Assembly: GCA_020351855.1 (NCBI GenBank)
Contig: CP070670.1
Span: 2,748,473 to 2,796,149 of the forward strand
Direction of reading: 5' to 3'
Length of the DNA stretch: 47,677 nt
Origin: Gemmatimonadota bacterium
GTDB lineage: Bacteria; Gemmatimonadota; Gemmatimonadetes; Palauibacterales; Palauibacteraceae
The position numbers and the translations under genes were made by a program. This document shows, in pieces, positions 41,854 to 47,677 of this stretch. Below the pieces are notes generated by a model. It was not told where the DNA came from. It saw only the letters and a list, made by a program, of their open reading frames with translations, and made no database searches. How positions within the stretch are numbered: the stretch's first letter is position 1; every line of letters begins with the position of its first letter.

Positions 41854-44175
41854 CTAGCCTGCCGAGCGCTCGCTCGCCAGGCGCGCCGCGGCGACAGCGG
41901 CCTGGCCGTAGCTGATCGCGCCATCGTTGGGGCTGAGCTCGATCGGCGCCAGAACCCTCAGGCCGAGCGCCTCGAGCCGATCCCGCAATGAAACCAGCAA
42001 CCGGGCGTTCTGGAAGCATCCTCCACCCAGGGCCACGGTGTCCAGCCCGGAGGCCTCGCAGGCCTCGGACGCCAGCGAGGCGGCCGCCGCAGCGACACTC
42101 TCGTGAAATCGGGCCGCCAGCAGGCCGGGATCCGCACCGCGGCCGCGCAGCTCCCCGAGGAGGGACAGGAGCGGCAGCGGGTCCAGCTCCCACAGACCCT
42201 CCGCATTCCGGGCCACGGGAAACTCGAGAGGCTCGGCCGGCCGGCTGCCGGCCAGCGCCTCGAGCTCCATCGCCGCCTGGCCCTCGTAGCTGGCGCGCTG
42301 GCGGACGCCGAGCACCGCGGCCGCCGCGTCGAACAGCCGGCCCATGGAGGAGGCGAGGGGGTTATTGAGCTGACGCCGGATCTGCGCCCTGGCCACGCCG
42401 AGGCGGCGCTCCGGGATGCCGGCCACCGCGAACCGGAGCGCGCTCGAAGTGTGGGGTCCGAGCGGAGCCAGGGACAGGTAGCCGAGCGCGGCGCGCCACG
42501 GACGGCGGGCCACCAGGTCCCCCCCGGGAAGCGGGGCGTAGCGCAGCCGTCCGACGCGCCGGTAGCCCGTCAGGTCCGCCACCAGGAACTCCGCTCCCCA
42601 CACCCGATCGTCATCGCCGATCCCGACCCCGTCGAAGGCGATGCCGAGCACGCGTCCGGTCACCCCGTGCTCGGCGGCTACCGCGGCGACATGGGCGTGG
42701 TGGTGCTGGACGGGGATCACCGCCTCGAGCCCCATCTCCTCCGCCAACCGGGTGGACAGGTAGCCCGGATGGAGGTCGCGGACGGCCACGGTCGGCCGAA
42801 TGCTGAACAGTCTGCAGAATCGATCCAGGGAGTCCTGGAAGTGGCCCAGCGTCTCGAGGTTCTCGAGGTCGCCGATGTGCTGGCTCACATAGGCGCTGCG
42901 TGCCTGGGCCAGCGTGAAGGTGTTCTTGAGATGCGGTCCCACGGCGAGCAGCGGCTGTGGCGTCTCCACCGGCAGGTCGACCGGGAGGGGGGCGTAGCCG
43001 CGCGCCCGCCGCAGGAAGACTCGGCTGCCGCCCGCGACGCGCAGCACGGAGTCGTCGTACCGCGACACGATCTCCCGGTCGTGGAGCAGGAAACCGTCCG
43101 CGATCCGGCTCAGCTCCTGGCGCGCCTCGATGTTGGCGATGGCGATCGGCTCCTCGCTCGCGTTGCCGCTCGTCATGACGAGCGGTCGGTCGACCGACTC
43201 CAGGAGCAGGGCGTGGAGCGGCGTGTAGGCGATCATCACCCCCACCGTGTCCAGGCCCGGCGCCACGGAGGGGGCGAGACCGGAGGAGTCGGCGCGGCGG
43301 AGCAGGACGATCGGACGCTCTCGGGAGGCGAGCCACCGCTCCTCGGCGTCGCTGACCATCCCGAGGCGGCGGGCCGCCGGCAGGTCGCGGACCATCACGG
43401 CGAGCGGCTTCTCGTCCCTGGCCTTGCGCGTCCGCAGGCGGCGGACCGCGAGGTCGTTCGTCGCATCCACCGCCAGGTGGAAGCCACCCAGGCCACGGAT
43501 CGCCAGGATCCTCCCGGCCCGTAGGAGTTCCGCGGCCCGGCGGATGGAGCGGTCGCGCTCCGCCACCGGCCGACCCTGCACCTCGAGCCACACCTGAGGA
43601 CCGCACGAGGGACAGCTGTTGGTCTGCGAATGGCAGCGCCGCTCGGTCGCATCCAGATACTCGCGCAGGCAATCCGAGCACTGGCGGAAGACGCGCATGC
43701 TGGTCCGCTCGCGGTCGTACGGCATCGCCTCGATCACCGTGAAGCGGGGGCCGCAATCCGTGCACGTGATGAACGGGTAGCGGTGGCGCCGGTTCGATGG
43801 ATCGAGAAGCTCGGTCTCGCACTCGCCACAGATCGCGACATCCGGCGATACGGGCAGGCGGCCGTCTCGGCGGGTCTCGCTCGCGATGATCTCGAAGGTC
43901 GCGAGGCGCCCGGGCTCGACCTCGGTGCAGTGCAGGGAATCGATGCGGGCGAGCGGAGGCAGGGCTCGGGGAAGCTCGAGGATGAATGACCGCACCGCGG
44001 CCTCGTCGCCCTCCACCCGGACGCGCACCTCGCCCGATTCGTTGCGCACCCAGCCACAAAGCCCGCTCCGGCTGGCGAGCCGCGCCACGTAGGGTCGGAA
44101 GCCTACGCCCTGGACGATGCCCCGGATGTGGAGAAGCTGCGCTGAGCGTTCGGCGGTCGCGATGAACTCGGGCAC
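41854..44175 (-). CDS. hypF: Carbamoyltransferase HypF
   Basis: The 773-residue protein uses carbamoyl phosphate and ATP to carbamoylate HypE. Its four modules are in order: an acylphosphatase domain (HIRGIVQGVGFRPYVARL near residue 15), a double zinc finger (CGECE, CTDCGPRF, CSDC, CPSCG between about 105 and 190), a YrdC-like domain (ILAIRGLGGFHLAVDATND near 220), and a Kae1-like domain with HHHAHVAAV near 480 and ALGGGCFQN near 715. The GTG at 44175 was chosen: it lies just past the HypB stop and has GGAG eight bases upstream; a TTG at 44190 is the alternative. HypC begins 34 bases downstream. Confidence 0.95.
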   Translation of the reverse strand: MPEFIATAERSAQLLHIRGIVQGVGFRPYVARLASRSGLCGWVRNESGEVRVRVEGDEAAVRSFILELPRALPPLARIDSLHCTEVEPGRLATFEIIASETRRDGRLPVSPDVAICGECETELLDPSNRRHRYPFITCTDCGPRFTVIEAMPYDRERTSMRVFRQCSDCLREYLDATERRCHSQTNSCPSCGPQVWLEVQGRPVAERDRSIRRAAELLRAGRILAIRGLGGFHLAVDATNDLAVRRLRTRKARDEKPLAVMVRDLPAARRLGMVSDAEERWLASRERPIVLLRRADSSGLAPSVAPGLDTVGVMIAYTPLHALLLESVDRPLVMTSGNASEEPIAIANIEARQELSRIADGFLLHDREIVSRYDDSVLRVAGGSRVFLRRARGYAPLPVDLPVETPQPLLAVGPHLKNTFTLAQARSAYVSQHIGDLENLETLGHFQDSLDRFCRLFSIRPTVAVRDLHPGYLSTRLAEEMGLEAVIPVQHHHAHVAAVAAEHGVTGRVLGIAFDGVGIGDDDRVWGAEFLVADLTGYRRVGRLRYAPLPGGDLVARRPWRAALGYLSLAPLGPHTSSALRFAVAGIPERRLGVARAQIRRQLNNPLASSMGRLFDAAAAVLGVRQRASYEGQAAMELEALAGSRPAEPLEFPVARNAEGLWELDPLPLLSLLGELRGRGADPGLLAARFHESVAAAAASLASEACEASGLDTVALGGGCFQNARLLVSLRDRLEALGLRVLAPIELSPNDGAISYGQAAVAAARLASERSAG

Positions 44176-44179
44176 CCCG

Positions 44180-44851
44180 TCACTCCGCAACTGCAGCTCC
44201 GAGCTTGGATCGCAGATAGGCGTACCACACCTCCAGCCCGTCTCCGGTGAGGGCCGATGTGAGGATGAGGTGCTGGTCGGGATTCACCTCCCGAAGGTAG
44301 GCGATGGCCCGGTCGAGATCGAAGGGGACGTGGGGAAGGAGGTCGGTCTTGTTGAGGATCGCACACCCGGCCTCGCGGAACATGCGCGGATACTTCACCG
44401 GCTTGTCCTCTCCCTCGGGCACGGAGAAAAGAACGATCTTCTCCGCCTCGCCCAGGTCCCAACTGGCCGGGCAGACGAGGTTGCCGACGTTCTCGATGAA
44501 CACGAGGTCCGTGCGCTCGAGGTCGATGGCGTCGAGGGCCGTGGACACCTGGCGGGCGTCCATGTGGCAGGCGCCGCCCGTCACGACGGCCTGAACCAGT
44601 CGGTCGGTCAGCGCCTCGAGCCGACTCGCGTCGTTGTGTGTCTGCACATCGCCGGCCACGACCGCGATGCGGAGCTCGTCCCCGAGATCGGCCAGGGTCC
44701 GCTCCAGCAGCGTCGTCTTTCCCGCGCCCGGCGATGACACGAGGTTGAGCGCCGTCACCCCGTGGTCCCGCAAGCGGCTCCGGACCTGCATGGCGAGCTC
44801 GTCGTTCCTCGCCATCACCTTCTCCCGAACCTCAATCGTCCGGATCGTCAT
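44180..44851 (-). CDS. hypB: Hydrogenase nickel-insertion GTPase HypB
   Basis: The 223-residue GTPase delivers nickel to the large subunit together with HypA. It shows a P-loop SSPGAGKTTL near residue 40, the metal-binding GGACHMDA near 95 with Cys and His ligands, FIENVGNLVCPA near 122, and NKTDLLPH near 165. The N-terminal His-rich stretch and the CxxCGC motif that some HypB proteins carry are absent, so it is the short form. The ATG at 44851 is preceded by GGAGG and overlaps the end of hypA by 20 bases. Confidence 0.95.
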   Translation of the reverse strand: MTIRTIEVREKVMARNDELAMQVRSRLRDHGVTALNLVSSPGAGKTTLLERTLADLGDELRIAVVAGDVQTHNDASRLEALTDRLVQAVVTGGACHMDARQVSTALDAIDLERTDLVFIENVGNLVCPASWDLGEAEKIVLFSVPEGEDKPVKYPRMFREAGCAILNKTDLLPHVPFDLDRAIAYLREVNPDQHLILTSALTGDGLEVWYAYLRSKLGAAVAE

Positions 44852-45092
44852 CCTCGACCTCCAGATAGCTGAGCCGCAGGACATCCCCGGGCAGGCGGAC
44901 GATCACCGGCCTCGCTCCGCCGAACGGAGGACTCGAGAGCAGGGCCTCCAGGCAGAACTCCAGGTTGTCGGCCTCGATGCCTGAATCATCGCCGACCTCC
45001 AATCCCAGCGCGACGACTCTTTCCAGGGCGTCGCGGCCCAGCCGCTCCTCCGCCATGCGGCACACCTCGAGCGCGATGCTCAACTCATGCAC
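44832..45092 (-). CDS. hypA: HypA-like nickel chaperone lacking the zinc ribbon
   Basis: The 86-residue protein has the HypA nickel site, MHE at the N-terminus (H2), and the conserved GDDSGIEADNLEFCLEAL block near residue 34. In known HypA the next part is a zinc ribbon with two CxxC motifs, giving about 110-120 residues. Here the strand ARPVIVRLPG runs straight into DVLRLSYLEVED, the strand that normally follows the ribbon, and no CxxC pair exists. It looks like a clean in-frame loss, not a frameshift. Cys10-range and Cys47-range cysteines remain, but not as CxxC. It precedes hypB and overlaps it by 20 bases. Confidence 0.88.
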   Translation of the reverse strand: MHELSIALEVCRMAEERLGRDALERVVALGLEVGDDSGIEADNLEFCLEALLSSPPFGGARPVIVRLPGDVLRLSYLEVEDDDPDD

Positions 45093-45113
45093 GGGATCTT
45101 AGCGGTCGGCCGG

Positions 45114-45749
45114 CTACCAGGGGAGCGGGCGTCGGGGGCCGGGTGCGGTGCCGCGGTCCGGGGTCGCTCCGGGGCCGGAGGCCGGTGGCAAACCCTCCCC
45201 CGGCCGGCCTTCCACGGAAGCCCTCGGTCTGGCCCGGTGGCCCCAGGACCGGAGGCGCTCCACGCAGGCGTCCACCACGGCATCCAGGGAGGCTTCCACC
45301 TCGGGGCTGAGGCGATCCGACATCTCGACTCGGGCCGGCTGGAGGCCGAGCGCCACCGTCTCCTCGGGCAGGGTTCCGCGCAGCTCGGCCAGGGCCAGGA
45401 CCTCGCGCAGCTCGATCTGGTGAGGCGAGAGCTTGGTGGAGAGGAAGCGCGGGATCTCGTCGCCCTCCAGCGTCACGAGCGCCCCCGGCTCGCGACCGGC
45501 CTGGATCGCATCGAGGATCACGAGGCGGCGCGCCTCCTCGACGAACTGGAGGAGGTTCATCCCCCAGGTCCCTCCGTCCACCCGCTCCACGAACGGCTCG
45601 AAATCCCAGGCCCTGAGGCGATCGAGAGCGGCCAGCCCAACGCCGTCATCTCCCATAAGCGGGTTGCCGACGCCGATCACCACCGTCTCGTGGCGGGCCG
45701 CGGAGCGGCCCGCCGCTCCCGCCTCCCACGGGGGCTCGGCCACGCTCAC
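45114..45749 (-). CDS. Hydrogenase maturation endopeptidase (HyaD/HupD family)
   Basis: The 211-residue protease removes the C-terminal tail of the hydrogenase large subunit after nickel insertion. The GVGNPLMGDDGVG motif near residue 26 has an aspartate where E. coli HybD has Glu16; both are nickel ligands. An aspartate in ILDAIQAG near 79 and the histidine in SPHQIEL near 109 complete the likely metal site. The last 45 residues are Pro/Arg/Gly-rich, unlike the family core. The start is a GTG at 45749; the exact start is uncertain. It lies 45 bases after the cytochrome b gene and 21 ahead of hypA. Confidence 0.88.
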   Translation of the reverse strand: MSVAEPPWEAGAAGRSAARHETVVIGVGNPLMGDDGVGLAALDRLRAWDFEPFVERVDGGTWGMNLLQFVEEARRLVILDAIQAGREPGALVTLEGDEIPRFLSTKLSPHQIELREVLALAELRGTLPEETVALGLQPARVEMSDRLSPEVEASLDAVVDACVERLRSWGHRARPRASVEGRPGEGLPPASGPGATPDRGTAPGPRRPLPW

Positions 45750-45794
45750 TCAGCCTCGCCTACTCGACCGCGCCCGCCGTTCTCATCCCCGCGC

Positions 45795-46589
45795 TCACTC
45801 GTCCTCGTACACGACGTCGGCCCGCACGAACCGCCCGCCCGAGAAGATCGACGACATCTCGCCCTCCCGGTCCATCACGTCGGCCCGGAAGGACAGATAG
45901 ACGTGCACGGGCAAGAAGAGCACGACGACCCAGGTGATGATGTGGTGGACGAAGCGCACGGTCTGCCAGCCCCCGAGGAGGGGTCCCACCCAGCCGAAGG
46001 CGTTGAAGAAGAGCCCCCCGGGATTCGCCAGCCCGTACATGGCGAACCCGGTGATGATCTGGAGGAGCACCACGCCGTAGATCAGCGTGTACGAGAGCTG
46101 CTGCAGCGGGTTGTGACCCAGGTAGTGCGGCGCCTTCTCCGGGGCGACCATCGCGTAGTACTTGATCATCCGGAGGAGGTTGACGTGGTCGCGCTTCGAG
46201 ACGGGGAAGAGGGCCGTCCAGCGGGCGTACTTCCCTCCCGCGAACAGCCAGTACACCCGCACGATGGCGGCCGCGACCAGGAACCCGGCAGCCACGAAGT
46301 GGAGAAAGCGGGCCCAGCCCATCATGAAGTGGGAGCTCGCCTCGCCCCCGGTCATGAAGTAGGGCTTGCCGATGTAGAAACCCGTGATGATCAGTACGGT
46401 GATCGCCACGGCGACCGTCCAGTGGGTCAGCCGCAGCGGCCAGCGCCACAGGTAGACCCACCGGTAGTCCTCCGACTCCTCGGCGACGGCCTCCGGGACC
46501 GTCTTGCCCGCCATGAGGTCCTCGGAGACACGCTCCACGTGGGCGTGCCGCTCCTCCTCGACGACCCGCCCTCCCTCCTCGTTGGTCAT
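45795..46589 (-). CDS. NiFe hydrogenase b-type cytochrome subunit (HyaC/HupC family)
   Basis: The 264-residue membrane protein anchors the hydrogenase and passes electrons from H2 to quinone. It has four membrane helices with candidate haem-ligand histidines in RLTHWTVAV (first helix), HFMMGWARFLHFVAAG (second) and VRFVHHIITW (last). SYTLIYGVVLLQIITGF is typical of the family. A charged N-terminal extension of about 40 residues is present. The ATG overlaps the large-subunit TGA (ATGA at 46586), so the two should be made in step. Confidence 0.93.
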   Translation of the reverse strand: MTNEEGGRVVEEERHAHVERVSEDLMAGKTVPEAVAEESEDYRWVYLWRWPLRLTHWTVAVAITVLIITGFYIGKPYFMTGGEASSHFMMGWARFLHFVAAGFLVAAAIVRVYWLFAGGKYARWTALFPVSKRDHVNLLRMIKYYAMVAPEKAPHYLGHNPLQQLSYTLIYGVVLLQIITGFAMYGLANPGGLFFNAFGWVGPLLGGWQTVRFVHHIITWVVVLFLPVHVYLSFRADVMDREGEMSSIFSGGRFVRADVVYEDE

Positions 46590-47677
46590 CGGACCTTCAC
46601 CTCCGTGACCGTGCGGCCCTGCGCATCCAGGACGTGGACGCCGCAGGCCATGCACGGATCGAACGAGTGGATGGTTCGGAGGATCTCGATCGGCTGCTCC
46701 GGGATCACCAGCGGGTGGTTGTCCATCAGCGCCGCCTCGTACGGGCCGGGCTGCCCCTCCGGGTCCCTGGGGGAGCAGTTCCAGGTGCTGGGCACGACGC
46801 ACTGATAGCGCGACACCGCGCCGTTGCGGATCTGCACCCAGTGCCCGAGGGCGCCGCGGGCCGCGTCCAGGTATCCGTATCCCTGTGCCGTCTCGGGCCA
46901 GGTCGACGGATCCCACTTCTCCGCGTTGAAGGTGGCCGTGTCGCCGCCCCGGATCCGGGCCACGAGGTCATCCATCCACTTCTCCTGCCGCGCCGCCAGG
47001 AGCTTGGTCTCGATCCCGCGCGCCGCCGTGCGGCCGAGCGTGGAGAACAGGGCCTCCGGCCCCACCTCGAGACGTCCGAGCACCTCGTTCACGAGCGCCT
47101 GCACGCCCTCATGGCCGGAGGCGTACGCCACCAGCATTCGGGGCAGGGGACCCACCTGCATCGGCTTCCCCTCGTAGCGGGGTGCCTTCATCCAGGTGTA
47201 CTTCTCGTGGTCCTGCAGGTAGGTCCACGGCGGCTCCGGGCCCGTGTACTTCGGGACCGTCTCGCCCTCCCACGGATGGAGCCCGATGTCCTCTCCCCCC
47301 TCGTACTCGTACCAGGAGCTGGTGATGTACTCCTCCACCTTCTGCTGGTCGTACGGGTGGACGGTGGAGAGATCGTTGTCCAGGATGATCCCGCGCGGGA
47401 AGTAGAGGCTGTCCACGTCCCGGTACGTCCCGCCCTCCGGCCACTCGCCCACCGTCAGGTAGTTGGGGACGCCGCCCCCGATGGCGCCCCACTCCTTGTA
47501 GAAGCCGGCGATCGCGACCAGGTCCGGCCAGTAGACCTCGTCCACGAAGCGTCGGGCCCGCCGGATCATGCCGTACAGGTCTGTGATCCGCTCCGCGTTG
47601 ATCGTGGCCGTGCTGTCCGTGTTGATCGCCGAGGCGATCCCGCCCACCAGGAAGTTGGGGTGGGGGTTCTTGCCGCC
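46586..47677 (-). CDS. NiFe hydrogenase large subunit, C-terminal part, cut by window edge
   Basis: The C-terminal 363 residues are visible. It begins within GKNPHPNFLVGG, a block that lies after the first CxxC motif in group 1 enzymes. The second Ni-binding motif, DPCMACGVH, is near the end, followed by a 15-residue tail VLDAQGRTVTEVKVR that the neighbouring protease should remove after the histidine. The N-terminal CxxC motif and the small subunit lie beyond the edge. The cytochrome b gene directly behind it marks a membrane-bound, periplasm-facing uptake hydrogenase (group 1). Subgroup cannot be fixed without the missing part. Confidence 0.95.
   Translation of the reverse strand, partial: GGKNPHPNFLVGGIASAINTDSTATINAERITDLYGMIRRARRFVDEVYWPDLVAIAGFYKEWGAIGGGVPNYLTVGEWPEGGTYRDVDSLYFPRGIILDNDLSTVHPYDQQKVEEYITSSWYEYEGGEDIGLHPWEGETVPKYTGPEPPWTYLQDHEKYTWMKAPRYEGKPMQVGPLPRMLVAYASGHEGVQALVNEVLGRLEVGPEALFSTLGRTAARGIETKLLAARQEKWMDDLVARIRGGDTATFNAEKWDPSTWPETAQGYGYLDAARGALGHWVQIRNGAVSRYQCVVPSTWNCSPRDPEGQPGPYEAALMDNHPLVIPEQPIEILRTIHSFDPCMACGVHVLDAQGRTVTEVKVR

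Noticed and set aside
44832..45092. HypA shortened by a frameshift
   Set aside because: The residues on both sides of the missing zinc ribbon match the family in the same frame, and hypB starts inside the end of the gene, leaving no room for a lost segment.

Overview
The window is GC-rich throughout, apart from two short AT-rich promoter stretches. Genes are tightly packed, often joined by ATGA, GTGA or TTGA stop/start overlaps, and many start with GTG or TTG. The content (TolC-type outer-membrane channel, RND pump, System I cytochrome c maturation, membrane-bound uptake NiFe hydrogenase) points to a Gram-negative-type, respiring bacterium. The combination would suit a Gemmatimonadota-like or Acidobacteriota-like lineage, but that is inference; no rRNA or tRNA gene was seen. 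No CRISPR array, insertion sequence or phage gene was recognised. No gap between genes exceeds about 215 bases.

Layout. 1-1025: the start of a predicted lipoprotein aminopeptidase (-) running off the left edge, and a small unknown gene (+). 1085-4429 (-): an MsbA-type ABC exporter, a small membrane protein and a solitary D12-class adenine DNA methyltransferase in one operon. 4544-10355 (+): a TetR/CecR-like regulator heading an export operon like E. coli ybhGFSR (membrane fusion protein, two separate ATPases, two permeases). 10432-14327 (+): a UvrA protein translationally coupled to a glycosyltransferase with a PglD-like C-terminal domain. 14540-21762 (+): gyrA followed by a PLP dehydratase, a P1 peptidase, a HAD phosphatase, a CYTH protein and a tail-anchored protein of unknown function. 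21928-23159 (+): a DsbA-like protein with a VKOR, forming a disulfide-making pair. 23178-25159 (-): adenine deaminase and a group 2 sigma factor. 25360-31853 (-): an ArsR regulator followed by ccmABCDEF, ccmG and ccmH, including a 56-residue CcmD. 31972-38206 (+): a TolC/MFP/RND efflux operon ending in a PII-like protein and a DUF2892 membrane protein. 38283-47677 (-): a NiFe hydrogenase operon (large subunit cut by the right edge, cytochrome b, maturation protease, hypA, B, F, C, D, E), ending in an enoyl-CoA hydratase-like gene.

How the parts work together. The ccm genes would make periplasmic c-type cytochromes, DsbA and VKOR would oxidise envelope thiols, and the hydrogenase would feed electrons from H2 through its cytochrome b into the quinone pool. 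The ArsR gene sits back to back with the RND pump and overlaps ccmA, so one regulator region serves both units. The most unusual observations are a HypA whose zinc ribbon is cleanly missing, the symmetric divergent promoter between the ArsR gene and tolC, and the CYTH/HAD/tail-anchored cassette behind gyrA.
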